Source: Singulisphaera sp. GP187
Lineage (GTDB): Bacteria > Planctomycetota > Planctomycetia > Isosphaerales > Isosphaeraceae
DNA: 64,000 nt
Assembly: GCF_900129635.1 (NCBI RefSeq)
Contig: NZ_FSRB01000001.1
Location: 659,501-723,500, forward strand
Reading direction: 5' to 3'
A program made the position numbers and the translations under genes. Every line of letters begins with the position of its first letter. Position 1 is the first letter of the stretch. A model generated the notes under the pieces. That model was not told the origin of the DNA. It made no database searches and saw nothing but the letters and a program-made list of their open reading frames with translations. This document shows positions 1 to 10,100 of the stretch, piece by piece.

Positions 1-1014
1 AACCCAGTGGTTCAGAAGCGGCCGGAACGGCTGGCCGGGGGCGTCGATCTTCCAGTACAATTGCGGTGAGAAGTAGTCGCACCAGCCTTTGTTGAGCCAG
101 AGCACGGTGTCGGCATAGAGCTTGTCATACTGGTCGAACCCGACGACCCCCTTGGGTTGGCCCGGCCTCGGGATTCCGAACGGGCTGATGCCGAACAGGA
201 CGGCCGGCTTCTCCGCCTTGATTCCCTGGTAGATGCGCTCGATCAGTTGATTCATGTTCTCCCGGCGCCAGTCGCCGCGCGTAAGCTTACCTCCCGAGGC
301 CTGGTACTTCTTCCAGCTCGGGTCGTCGGGAAAGTCGAGCTCTTTCGTCGATTGGGGGTTCGCGGGATCGATAATCGGATAGGGATAGAAGTAGTCATCG
401 ACATGGATGCCGTCGACGTCGTAGCGCTTGACCACGTCCATGAAGACGGCCAACGTGTGGTCACGCGCTTCCGGCTCACCCGGGTCGAGCCAGAGGAAGC
501 CGCCGTATTCCTTGGTAAGGTCGGGGCGAGTCTTGCTGATATGGTCGGCCGATTCTTTGTACTTGACCCCTTGGAGCCGGGCGCGGAACGGGTTGAACCA
601 GGCATGGAGCTGAAGCCCGCGCTGATGGGCCTCCTCGACCCAGAACTGGAGCGGATCATAGAACGGGTCGGGCCGCTTGCCCTGCTCGCCGGTGAGGAAC
701 GCCGACCAGGTCTCGAGCTTCGAGTCGTAGAGCGCGTCGGCCGAGGTGCGGATCTGGAGGACGATCGCGTTCAGGTTCAGATCGCGGGCACGATCGAGGA
801 TCGCGATCGCCTCGCGCTTTTGGACCTCGGTGGCAAGGCCCGGCCGCGAGGGCCAGTCGATGTTTGCGACCGTCGCGACCCAGGCCGCTCGGAATTCGCG
901 GGGGAGCGGCGGAGGCTGCTGGTCCGCCCCCACCGCGATCCCCGTCGTGGTCGACCCGATCAGGGTCGCGAGTGCGAGGATTGCCAGACTTGAAGGGAAT
1001 TTCAAACGTGCCAT
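1..1014 (-). CDS. GHL10-like (DUF187) secreted glycosyl hydrolase, 3' end outside window
   Basis: This gene is open from an ATG at 1014 to the window edge with no stop, giving 338 residues without the C-terminus. The N-terminus is a signal peptide (K/R, then a hydrophobic stretch ending near GIAVGA, about residue 30). The mature part opens with PREFRAAWVATVANIDWPS, the hallmark start of the GHL10/DUF187 family (YngK-like). Family TIM-barrel blocks follow: AIVLQIRTSADALYDS, LHAWFNPFRA, and VDGIHVDDYFYPYP with a likely catalytic or metal-near Asp pair. The protein probably acts outside the cytoplasmic membrane on polysaccharide. The substrate cannot be read from sequence. It lies 74 bp downstream of the PVC cytochrome gene on the same strand and may be co-transcribed with it. 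No Shine-Dalgarno stands out before the chosen start, but the signal peptide supports it. Confidence 0.85.
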   Translation of the reverse strand, partial: MARLKFPSSLAILALATLIGSTTTGIAVGADQQPPPLPREFRAAWVATVANIDWPSRPGLATEVQKREAIAILDRARDLNLNAIVLQIRTSADALYDSKLETWSAFLTGEQGKRPDPFYDPLQFWVEEAHQRGLQLHAWFNPFRARLQGVKYKESADHISKTRPDLTKEYGGFLWLDPGEPEARDHTLAVFMDVVKRYDVDGIHVDDYFYPYPIIDPANPQSTKELDFPDDPSWKKYQASGGKLTRGDWRRENMNQLIERIYQGIKAEKPAVLFGISPFGIPRPGQPKGVVGFDQYDKLYADTVLWLNKGWCDYFSPQLYWKIDAPGQPFRPLLNHWV

Positions 1015-1088
1015 TGGTCTCATCTTGTCTCGTCTCATTTCGCGTCGGCTGACGCATTCCTTTGGGGGGGAAACAATCCGATGCTCGA

Positions 1089-4060
1089 TCAATCCTGAAT
1101 CCTGAGCAGGAAGGCAATCAGGTCGGCCATTTCGGCGGGGCCGACGGTTTTCTCCAGTCCTTCGGGCATCAGGGACTTGCCCGTGCTGGCGATCTCTTCG
1201 ACGTTCCGGCGGAGGATCGTCTGCTCGACTCCTTCGCGGGCGCGAAGGGTGACGCCTGAGGGGGTTTCCGAGGCGACGAGTCCGGTCACGACCCGGCCGT
1301 CGTCGAGGGCCACGCTGTACTCCAAAAACTCGGGAGAGACTTCGCGGTTCGGGTCGAGGATGTTGACCAGGATCTCGTCGGGGGTTCGTTTGCGGACCCC
1401 CGCGAGGTTCGGTCCCACCGCGTGCCCGCGCTCGCCCAGCTTGTGGCAGGCAAAGCATTCACGCTCGAACACCACTTTGCCCCGCTCCGGATCCCCGGGG
1501 CGGTCGAGAGCCACCTTGTACTTCGCGATCGCCTCGGTTCGAGGGCCGGGAGTTTCACCTCCGAGCAGAGCTTGCGCTTGCTTCAGGATCGCGGGATCAG
1601 TGTCCTTCAAGAGGAGCGCCCGGCGGACCGGCGGGATCTGACTGGCCGGGACGATCCCCGCCTCCACGGCCTTCAGCAGCGGGGTGATCCAGGTCCGTCG
1701 CCCGAGCAAGAAGCCGACGACCTCGCTTCGGAGTGGCGGAGTATACCCTTTCCAAGGGGCGAGCAAGAGGTTGGCCACCTCGGGGCGATCGAACCCGGCA
1801 AGTGCCCGAACCGAAGCCCCTTGCACGTCGAGCGGTTGGTGCGGGTCGAGCAAGGGGGCCAGAATGGTCCGGGCCGCCTCGAAGTCGCCGCGGCCGAGCA
1901 ACGTGATCGCCTTGACTCGCTGCTCGGAGGGGACCGAGCCGTCGGGCGCCCGGGTGGCGGCGTCCTTGAACAGTCGATCGAGCCAGGCGGCCGCGGTGGG
2001 AGAGGCGCCCATCCGGAGCTCCGAGAGCCGGCGCTTGGTCCGAGCGATCCCGTCTCCAAACCCGAGGGCCACCTCGATTCTCGCCTCGTCCGGTTCCCCG
2101 GTCGCGAGCGCGTTGAGGAGGCGGCCGATCTCCTCGGTCTGAGCGCGAGCGCCGACAACGAGGGCGAGCGGGCGAAGCAGGGTCAGCCCCTCCGCGCTGG
2201 CGGCGAAGCCGCGATCGCCCCAGAGGCGTTCGAAGAGGCCGGCGGGGCTGGCGATCGCGGAGCTGAGTACCGCCGTCCGCACCCAAGGGTCGGCCGCGTC
2301 GCGCTTGGCGATTGTGGCGAGACCTTGGGCGGCTTCGTCGCCGGGGAACTCGCCGAGTGCGAGGGCGACCTCGAAGCGGACCCGCAAGTCGGGGTCGGCG
2401 GCCAGCCGCAAGACCTCGGCGCGGAGCGATGGCGACTCGCCAAGCCCTGGTTTGGCGAGCTGCACGGCCTGCTCGCGGATATGAGGCGACGGATCGAGAG
2501 TTGCGGATTTGAGGTCATTTTCCGTGAGCGCGTCGAGCCCCGCGAGCGAGTAAAGCGCGTGCAGCCGGGCCCGCGGATCCGTGGCATTGCGACTGAGCTG
2601 GTTCAGAAGCGGGATCGCCGTCTTGTCCTGACGTTCGTAGAGCAGGCGGTGGGCGGTGTCGCGGTGCCAGGCGTTCGGGTGCTCGAGGAGCTGGACCAAC
2701 TCGGGGGTTGTGGCCTGGCTCAGTCGAGGCGTCTGCCGACGCTGAAACTTGGGAGGAGCGAGCCGGTAGATCCGCCCTCGATCCTCGCCGCTCCGCAGGT
2801 CGAGGAGCGCGCGAATGTCGTCGGGGATCGACCAGGGGTGCTCGATCGTCTCGCGGTACATGTCGAGCACGTGCAGCGTCCCGTCCGGGGCATTTACGAA
2901 GTTGACCGGCCGGAACCAGGTGTCGGTCGACGCGAGGAACTCCGCGTTCGGGTCAGCCCGGCGGGCCCGGAAGGTCACGCCTTGCGGTTCGACCGCCATC
3001 CGGTGGATCAGGTTGTTGGCGACCTCGCCGAGGAACAGGTTGCCTCGATACGACTCGGGGTAGGCATCGCCTCGGTAGTCGGTCACTCCGCTCGACGAGG
3101 TGAGGTAGCCGGCGCCGACCAGTTCGCTGCGCGGCATCGCTTTGCCGACCGCGGCCCAGCGCCTGGCCCGCAATTCCCGCCAGGGTTCGGGGGGCTGATC
3201 CGGAACAGGTTGATGGCGTCGCCGGCGTCGGCCGAGTCGTTCAGGGCGCGGGGGACGGGTAAGTACGGGTTGCGTGCCATGTCACGGGCGGGAAGAACGA
3301 CGTGTTGGGCCGGGTTGCGGATATCGCAGAGGAAGCGATTGCCCCAATCGTCGAAGGTGTTGCCGAAGCGGGCCCCTCCGGAGATCGCCTCGAATTGATC
3401 CGATCGCGGATCGAACCGGAAGTCTTTGCGGAGGATATCGACTCCCCCCGCCTGCTTGGAGTCGGCGGGATGAATCTGGCCGCCGTTGCTCGACCCCGCG
3501 CCGTAGATCTGGTGGTCGAGGCCCCATTGAAGGTTGTTCATAACGGCCTGAACGTTGTATTTGCGGAACCCGGTAAAGACCCGGCGCCGCTCGTCGGCGC
3601 GATGGTCGCCGTCGGTGTCACGGAGATACCAGAGGTCGGGTGTGGCGGCGACGAACAGGCCCCCCTTCCAGACGGCGAGGCCGGTTGGCCAGGAGAGCTT
3701 GTCGGCGAAGATATGGCCTTCATCGAACCGGCCGTCGCCATCGCGGTCGATCAGGAGCCGGACCCGTCCGATGGGAGGGTCGCCCGCATTCTCGGCGAAT
3801 GGCTTGTCGTTTTTGGGGTCGACGTGGGGGTAGTCGCTCATCTCCACGACGAAGAGCCGGCCATCCTCGTCATAAGCCGCGGCCACCGGGTCCATAACCA
3901 GGGGTTCGGCGGCCAACAGGTCGAGCTGGAACCCATCGAGGATCCGGAATGACTTGAGGGCGTCGGCCGGTTCCAGCGGCTTGGTCCGGGGCAGGGGAGC
4001 ATCCGCCCCAACAACCGCGAGCGCCGTGAGGATGAGTCCGGTAAGGAGTGACCGTTTCAC
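1089..4060 (-). CDS. PVC-type membrane-bound dehydrogenase / HEAT / cytochrome c fusion protein, frameshifted
   Basis: This is one gene of about 990 codons read in two frames. The start is GTG at 4060, preceded by AAGGAAAT, and encodes a signal peptide (VKRSLLTGLILTALAVVGA). The N-terminal 400 or so residues match the PVC-specific dehydrogenase propeller: FQLDLLAAEPLVMDPVAAAYDEDG, DRDGDGRFDEGHIFADKL, PTGLAVWKGGLFVAATPDL. HEAT-like helical repeats follow. The C-terminus is the PVC heme domain with CFACHKLGERGHAVGPNL (CXXCH plus the distal GPNL block). Such proteins are thought to oxidise sugars or alcohols and pass electrons to heme in the periplasm. The frame breaks in a run of six G at 3189-3194 (C on the coding strand). 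Adding one C restores ISPPEPWRELRARRWAAVG. The break may be a sequencing error or a real mutation. Confidence 0.88.
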
Positions 4061-4218
4061 AGCTAGGGATTTCCTTGGGTCGACCGTAATCGTGATCGCC
4101 AAACGAAACCCCATTGTAGGGAACGCGCTGAAGAAGAGAACCACCGAGCCCCAACGAACCGGCGACGTGCGCTCAGCAGGCTCTGACGGCTTGGGATTCG
4201 ATTGTGCGATACGTCGAT

Positions 4219-4485
4219 TCAGCGTCCTTTTCTGGGTGAGGTGACCCGGAAAAGCGAGCCATCCGCGGATTCTGGCTGATTATGGGATCTCAAGAAGGGT
4301 CTGGCGGGCAAAGTCGGTTTCCTGGTTCGCAAGGCACTTGATCGCCCTGGCGAGTCGGATGAAAAGAAGTGAAGCAGGGTCGCCTGCCTCACTTCCTCAC
4401 GATCGACCCGCAAGTCGCGATCGCCCTGTCCCAGTTCATTCGGCGTATTGACGAGGGCGCTGGTGTCCAGAAAGTAGAGCGGCAC
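4219..4485 (-). pseudogene. PIN-domain (VapC-like) toxin remnant
   Basis: The reading frame opens with GTG at 4485, two bases after the stop of the upstream antitoxin gene. Its first 12 residues, MPLYFLDTSALV, are the classical first strand of a PIN-domain ribonuclease with the first catalytic Asp. After that the similarity is lost: no second acidic block or C-terminal DTRLL-like strand is visible, and only 88 codons remain against the usual 130-150. The most economical reading is a toxin gene that lost its body by deletion and frame change while its antitoxin stayed intact. The assignment rests on the N-terminal motif and gene order only. Confidence 0.5.
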
Positions 4486-4487
4486 CG

Positions 4488-4763
4488 TTAGCGACGCTCA
4501 CGGATGACGGTTTCCGACAACGGCTCAGCCTGGATGGGAACCGCTTTGCGGTTGCGGTACGCCGATAAATCGCGGATCGGCGGTTTGAGCTCACTCAGCA
4601 AACCAGCTTCGACCAGCCTCTGCTGCAATGCCTCGTCCGCTGCCGCCGGTTCCGTCACTGTGGTGGCTAGCTTGCTGTTCAGCTCACGGCGTAGCTGTCG
4701 AGTTTGCTCATGTGATAGCGAGCTTAGGCTGTTCAGCAGATGATTGAATTCTCTCTGCGTCAT
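4488..4763 (-). CDS. putative antitoxin of a PIN-type toxin-antitoxin pair
   Basis: A 91-residue protein starts at ATG 4763, seven bases after GGGAG. Upstream codons exist to 4793 but lack a ribosome site. The N-terminal half is helical and charged (REFNHLLNSLSSLSHEQTRQLRRELNSKL). The C-terminal half carries LLSELKPPIRDLSAYRNRKAVPIQ and ends SETVIRERR, a tail I associate from memory with small antitoxins encoded just before PIN toxins in cyanobacteria and planctomycetes. The toxin frame begins 2 bp downstream, as expected for a coupled module. With the toxin decayed this may be a free antitoxin. The family is recalled, not searched. Confidence 0.6.
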   Translation of the reverse strand: MTQREFNHLLNSLSSLSHEQTRQLRRELNSKLATTVTEPAAADEALQQRLVEAGLLSELKPPIRDLSAYRNRKAVPIQAEPLSETVIRERR

Positions 4764-5215
4764 ACCATCGCTCCCGAAAACGGCTAACCTCAATCAGTTT
4801 AAGGCATTATCTGCCGAAAGTCGAGTGATAGCGCGGTCTATCGACCGGGGCCAAAACGGTCCTGAAGGTCGCACGCCAAAGTGGTCGGCAACTGTCAGTC
4901 CACCTTTGGGAGGCATCCAATGATTGGCGGACATGTACCATTGATCCAGATTCCCGCGCCTACCGGCTCGGCCGGGGGCGGGGCAAGATCCGGTAGGCGT
5001 GCAAAACATGTTACTATGTCGTTGCGTCGTGAAAGGTGGCCTCGGGATCAAGCTTGTCGGCCCTCGTCCGGCTCGGCGATCCCGTCCATGACTCATCTGA
5101 GGGCGTCGGGTGGTTCGCCCAGCCTGATGTCCGAGGTCACGCAACGACAGGAGGCGTTCCGCCGGCCCAAACTCGTTGTGCGCTGGAGCTACCGTATCGG
5201 TGCCGTAGGGCGTTC
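4764..5215. other. intergenic region with one hairpin
   Basis: No convincing gene in either strand. Translations here have the Arg/Pro-rich look of non-coding GC-rich DNA. A 10-bp perfect stem (CGCCTACCGG at 4957-4966 with CCGGTAGGCG at 4990-4999) has no T-run after it. The upstream signals of the antitoxin gene must lie in the left part, and the 3' end of the ThuA gene is at the right border. Confidence 0.5.
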
Positions 5216-6115
5216 TCAGTTTGGCTTGGCGGGGGCGGATGTGTTGAGGTCGGTGGGATTGAGGGCGACGGGTGCACCCGAGGCGGGGATCGCGACGCCA
5301 GCCGTCCAGAGGATGCCGTTGACGAGGAAGCGCCGGTAGCCTTCTTCGGCAAAGCTCTGGTGCAGGTGGCCCCCGGTGAAGGTGAACGACCGGGCGCCAT
5401 CGGGGCGTTCGTAGAGCCAGGAGACGATGGCCCCGTCATCAGACTCCTTCGTTTTCGAGTCCTTGGGGGAGACGGTGCGGAGGAGAGCCGTCACCCCTTT
5501 TTTCTCCGGTGCGAACCGAAGCCGGGTCAGCCAGCCGTCGTCGACCGAGAACGGGGTGACCCCTCGAAAGATCGGCTCCGCGGAGAATGTCTCGAACTTC
5601 GCGACCCAGTGCGCGCGTTGGGAGTAACCCTGTTCCCAGGCGCCGCCGACCAGGCTGCGAACGCGATCCCCGTGTTTTTTGGGATAGTCGGCGGCCTGGT
5701 GCAACTGGACGATCCCGACTTCTTTGTCCGCCAGTTTCTCGATCAAGGCGAGCCGATCGTCTTTGAGCAAGGCGTGCTTGTCGCCGCCGTCGAAGAGCAT
5801 GACGATGGCCTGGGCGCCTTCGAGGGTCTCCGGCTTCTTCGGCCAGTCGATCGCCAGGACCGGAACGACATGCGGCGATTGTCGGAGCAAGTTCATGAGG
5901 GTGACGCAGCCGGCGAGATAGTCATGCTCCCCGGGCTTGTACGTGCTGGATCCGGCGATCAACACAATCTTGACTGCGTCGGGGGCCGTGGGTTGCTCTT
6001 CGACGTTGATCCCGCTTGGCAACTTGACCGCCGGTTCGGCCGCCCGGCCCGAGGGGACGACCGCTGGCGAAAGGATTGCGGCGATCGCGAGAACGAGTAC
6101 GCGCCGGGAAGGCAT
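5216..6115 (-). CDS. secreted ThuA-like domain protein
   Basis: A 299-residue protein starts at ATG 6115 after GGAGAAT. Residues 1-25 form a signal peptide (RRVLVLAIAAILSPAVV..GRAA). The rest fits the ThuA-like family, a class I glutamine-amidotransferase fold common in planctomycetes. Matching blocks are VKIVLIAGSSTYKPGEHDYLAG near residue 50, AIVMLFDGGDKHALL, GIVQLHQAADY, and a late GGHLHQSFAEEGYRRFLVNGILW block typical of ThuA proteins. No nucleophile Cys of the amidotransferase elbow is evident, so enzymatic activity is uncertain. ThuA proteins are often found with sugar or PVC-cytochrome genes, which fits the neighbour at 1089-4060. The two are separated by the toxin-antitoxin remnant and are not an operon. 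Confidence 0.85.
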   Translation of the reverse strand: MPSRRVLVLAIAAILSPAVVPSGRAAEPAVKLPSGINVEEQPTAPDAVKIVLIAGSSTYKPGEHDYLAGCVTLMNLLRQSPHVVPVLAIDWPKKPETLEGAQAIVMLFDGGDKHALLKDDRLALIEKLADKEVGIVQLHQAADYPKKHGDRVRSLVGGAWEQGYSQRAHWVAKFETFSAEPIFRGVTPFSVDDGWLTRLRFAPEKKGVTALLRTVSPKDSKTKESDDGAIVSWLYERPDGARSFTFTGGHLHQSFAEEGYRRFLVNGILWTAGVAIPASGAPVALNPTDLNTSAPAKPN

Positions 6116-6548
6116 GGTGGATTCTCCGATAGGCAGAGGTCAGCAACGCTCACGTGGCTCGAGTCTTCGCACGACCGACGACTCTTCGCATCGCGAAAGT
6201 GGAGCGAGCGACGAATTCGCTCCCGGGCAGCCCGACAGCATCCCATCGATTCGGCTCGGGAGCAAGCCGGTATGTCGAAGCGAACGAGAACTGTTATGGT
6301 TTGGAAAATGCAGAATTGATGAAGATATAACGTGATGTAATTGTGATATTTAGTGAAGTCGTTACGAATCGTTGAGACGCAAGATTGAGGGATGCCAAGG
6401 AATCGCGAGGGCAACTGCTCCGGTCCGATCGGCGAAGCGTGAAAACTCGGGGAGAGAGGAATCCCCGAAACGGGAGGGGTTTGGTATCGTGTCCTGTGCG
6501 CGGACGGCACGTCGCCCCTGCGTTTCCATGCTGAAGGGATGCTGCATC
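6116..6548. other. divergent promoter region between ThuA and FKBP genes
   Basis: This 433-bp spacer separates two divergently transcribed genes, so it must carry both promoters. An AT-rich patch at about 6290-6365 contrasts with the GC-rich flanks and is the likely promoter or UTR segment. I see no reliable -35/-10 pair, no RNA gene and no credible small gene. Confidence 0.5.
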
Positions 6549-6989
6549 ATGACGTTGAAATTTGCGATCGTCGCGGCCTGTTTGGCGGCCGCTCCCCTGG
6601 CGGCCGGTGCCGCGGAGAAGATCGACCCCGCGACGATGACCAAGACGGCCAGTGGCCTCCAGTACAAAGATACCGTGGCCGGCACCGGCCAGTCGCCCAA
6701 GTCGGGTCAGACCTGCGTGATGCATTACACCGGGTGGCTCTGGCAAAATGGGAAGAAGGGGAAGAAGTTCGATAGCTCGGTCGATCGGGGGACCCCGTTC
6801 AACTTTGCGATCGGCAACGGCGAAGTGATCAAGGGATGGGATGAGGGGGTGGCGACGATGAAAGTCGGCGGCAAGCGCTTGCTCCTGCTCCCCGCGTCGC
6901 TCGGCTACGGCGCTCAGGGGGCGGGTGGCGGGTTGATCCCGCCGAACGCAACGCTGCTCTTCGATGTGGAACTGCTGGGTGTGAAGTGA
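6549..6989 (+). CDS. secreted FKBP-type peptidyl-prolyl cis-trans isomerase
   Basis: 146 residues from ATG 6549, chosen because AAGGGA lies about ten bases upstream and the N-terminus then becomes a clean signal peptide (LKFAIVAACLAAAPLAAGAAE). In-frame codons further upstream read as non-coding. The mature protein is a single FKBP domain: TASGLQYKD, GQTCVMHYTGWL, KFDSSVDRGTPFNFAIG, GEVIKGWDEGVATMKVGGKR, YGAQGAGGGLIPPNATLLFDVELL. The usual active-site Tyr, Phe, Asp, Val, Ile and Trp are present. It probably assists folding of exported proteins. It is convergent with the YfhO gene, with a strong hairpin between them. Confidence 0.93.
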   Translation: MTLKFAIVAACLAAAPLAAGAAEKIDPATMTKTASGLQYKDTVAGTGQSPKSGQTCVMHYTGWLWQNGKKGKKFDSSVDRGTPFNFAIGNGEVIKGWDEGVATMKVGGKRLLLLPASLGYGAQGAGGGLIPPNATLLFDVELLGVK

Positions 6990-7087
6990 CCGGGGACCAC
7001 TGATTCGCAAGAGGCCTCGCACGTCAGCCCGACGGGCTGGGCGTGTGGGAGCCGATCGCGGTGTCGCTCCGAGCGAGGCGGAAGATT

Positions 7088-7136
7088 CGAGAAGCCCCGT
7101 AATCCTCGATCACTTCGAGGGGTGCGGGGCTTCTCG
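7088..7136. terminator. bidirectional hairpin between convergent genes
   Basis: A perfect 12-bp stem, CGAGAAGCCCCG at 7088-7099 with CGGGGCTTCTCG at 7125-7136, encloses a smaller CCTCGA/TCGAGG stem. It lies between the 3' ends of the FKBP gene (+) and the YfhO gene (-). No U-run follows on either strand, so termination efficiency is inferred from position and stem strength only. Confidence 0.65.
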
Positions 7137-7166
7137 CTGCCCCCGAGAACCTTGTCCGCCAGCACT

Positions 7167-10100
7167 TCATTCTCGAGGCAAAATGGGCCAGGAGTCTCCT
7201 CTCCATCCGTCCTGGGGGCGAGTTCGAAGTCCCCAGACGACGAGAAGGGCGACGGTGGTCACTCCCAGAAGCGAAAGCGCCATCCCGATGCGGAACGAGA
7301 GCGGGTCATAGCGAAAGACGAGGCGGTGGGTGCCGGCGGGGAGGGCCACTCCGCGCATCGCGCGGTTGGTTCGGAGGATTTCGGCGGAGCGACCGTCCAC
7401 AGTGACGTTCCAGCCGGGGTAATAGAAGTCGGAGATGACGACGAGACCAGGGCTGTGGAGCACGGCTTTGACCTCGACGCGTTGGGGGTCGTCGCGGGTC
7501 ACGGTTGCGGTCTCGTCTGGGCCGGGCATGGCGCGAGAGAGGAGTTGGTCAACCTCCTTGGGATGATCGGTCTCGACCCAGGCGATCGTGTGAGGGTCGC
7601 GTACCAGGGTGCCCGGGATGTTCCAGAATTCGTCACCTTGGTAGAGCAGTTCTTGCATGATCTTGCCGCGATCGGCCAGCCTGAGCCCGGTCGTCGGGGG
7701 CACGAGGTAGGCCCGGTGGACGATCCAGGCCCGCGGGAAGGCGGCCTCGTTGCGGAGGATCCGGTAGTCTTCGGTTGCGCCCCATTGCTTGCGACGCTCG
7801 GGGCCATCGAGACCGTTGAACGACCCAGGTGGTGGGTAGAGATAGGTGGAATTCGGGATCATTGACGCATAACCGCGTGAAGAATTGTCCCAGATCAGCC
7901 GGCCGGGGACGATGAAATAGCGGGTGTTCCAGAGGTCGAACCCGCGGCGCGGGTAGTACCACACCTGTTCGCTTGGTTTCAGACCGTGAGTCCGCGCTGA
8001 CTCCTGATCGGGACGAAGCCGCCAAGGCAGGAAGAAAATCCCGAAATCCATGGGTTCAATCGTGTCGTGATAGAACGTGGATTGAACCCGGAGCGGTAGG
8101 TTGAAGTTGGGCCGGAGCGTGTCGCGTTCCCAGCGAGTGATCGTGTTGAATTCTCGCGGCAGGCCGGTCTGCGTCCAGCGCGCGGGCCACCAGCGGCCAA
8201 TCCGTTGGACGCGGAACGGGCCTGGTGACGGGTTCGCTCGCTCTGCCTCCTGGATCAACGCCAAGGCCCGCGGCGTCCCCTCGAAGGCCGACTGGGGCAC
8301 GGTGATCACGTGGTACGCATTCGCCAGCCCGAGGTCGAGCGTCAGTCCCGCGACTGCCAGAACGCCAGCGAGCCGGGGACGACGAGTGGCGAGCCGGGCG
8401 AGGCCGACCGTTGCCGCCGCGACGATGGCCCCGTGGCCGATCCCTCCGCGGAGGTTGGCCAGCGCCTGGGCGACGTTCAGCGGCTCGTCCGACGTCCGCA
8501 AGGTCTCGGCGAGCCGATTGAACCAGACTTGGAGCGGACCGGCGCCAATCCAGGATGTCGCGCCTGCGATCAGGCTTGCGGCGAGTAGACCCGTTGCAAT
8601 GCCGACGGCCCGCCGTGCTCGGCCCGCCACCACGACCTGATCCCAGCCGAGGCCCGCGAGCCCGGAGACGGCCAGTGCCCAGAAGACGAGCAACTTGGGC
8701 GGATAACGGAACGAACCGAACCCGGGCAAGATCGAGGAGAGAAACCAGTAGACTCCGCCGTCTCCGTCACGGAGGTAACCGTCGGTACGGACCTGCTGGG
8801 AGAAGGGGGGCTCTAGCGGCCCGATCAGGGCGCTCCAGCCAGGCACGCACCGTGCCCAGAGGAGCGGACTTGAATAATACCCGAGTCCCGCCAAGAGGGT
8901 TACGGCCGCCACGACGCTCAGCCAGGCCCGCCAGGGGGGGCCGCCTCGGACTCCGAACGCGACTCCCGCGAGCACCAAGGGGAGCCCCCCAAGGTAGACC
9001 GACGGCATCCAGACCCGACTCTGGGGCTTCGGCGGTAAGGCATTGAGCCAGGTCCGATAGCCCCCTTCGACCGTCCCGTAGACGTTGGGCCAGAGGGCAT
9101 CGAGGAACTGGAGGGGGTGAGCGCTGTAGGGATAGGAGTCGTGAAACCCCTCGGACTCCGCCGCGCGGAAGCTCATCCCGGTGTATTCGAGGATCGGCAA
9201 GAGCTGCGCTCCGCTGACGGCCAGCGCCAGGATCGCGCCGCCGATCAGCCCGGCCGCCATGGTCGCGAACCTGCGGCCGTCGCGTCCCTGACGGACGCGC
9301 AGGGCCAAGATCGCAGCGACGAGCGTCCACACCACGACCACGACGGCTGACTTTGGTGCCTTCCACGGTGGTGGCGTTCCTGGCGTGGCGACCGCCACAT
9401 CGTGGATCACGCGGGCCGACCACCACGAGAGCGCGAGAAGCCCGCAAAGCAACGGAATCAGACTCAGACCCAGAACGCGAAACAAGGGGCCTATCGCCGA
9501 CGGAGGCCGTGTGGCCGCCACGCCCACCGCGTATCCGATCGCGCAGGCCAAGGTGAAATAGGCCGCTTCCGGGTCCCCCCCGAGGATCTGGAGCGCCAGG
9601 ACGATCGCCAAGCCTGGAATCGCCAGGCGTTGTCCGCACCGGACCCAGCGGTCGGCCGTCAAGAACCCGAGCGGGACCCAGGCCGCGCCCACCAGAAAGA
9701 TCACGTTGCTCGTCTGGCTCAGCACCGGCACGCCGAAGGCGTAGGCCAGAGCGCCGAGGATCGACCCGACGAGGGAGATCCCCCACCCGCGGAGCAGCGT
9801 CCTCATCGTCAAGAAGGCCAGGGCCACGTGGCCGATTACATAAAACCGAACGGCCCAAGGGTGGGGCAAAACGAAGAAGATGAACTTCCCTGGATAAAGC
9901 ACGGCCGCCGTCGGGTTGCCCAGGAGCGGGGTGCCCGCGCTGGCTTCTTGAGACCAGAGCGGCCAGCGTCCGGCGTCCCACTCCTGTTGGACCCGTTCCA
10001 GGAGTGGGTAATAGAAATGTCCCGCGTCCTGGAAGGCAAACTGGCGGTCGTGAAAGAGGACGGGGCTGAAAATCGCGATGAGGGGCACGGCGAGGGCCAG

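Noticed and set aside
157..993. long plus-strand reading frame opposite the GHL10-like gene
   Set aside because: It is the Arg/Glu-rich antisense shadow of a gene with signal peptide and family motifs on the minus strand.
1422..3398. 658-codon plus-strand frame opposite the PVC cytochrome gene
   Set aside because: Antisense shadow; the minus strand encodes HEAT repeats and a CXXCH heme domain.
4794..5144. 116-codon minus-strand frame before the antitoxin
   Set aside because: Composition is random-like, there is no start signal and no recognisable domain.
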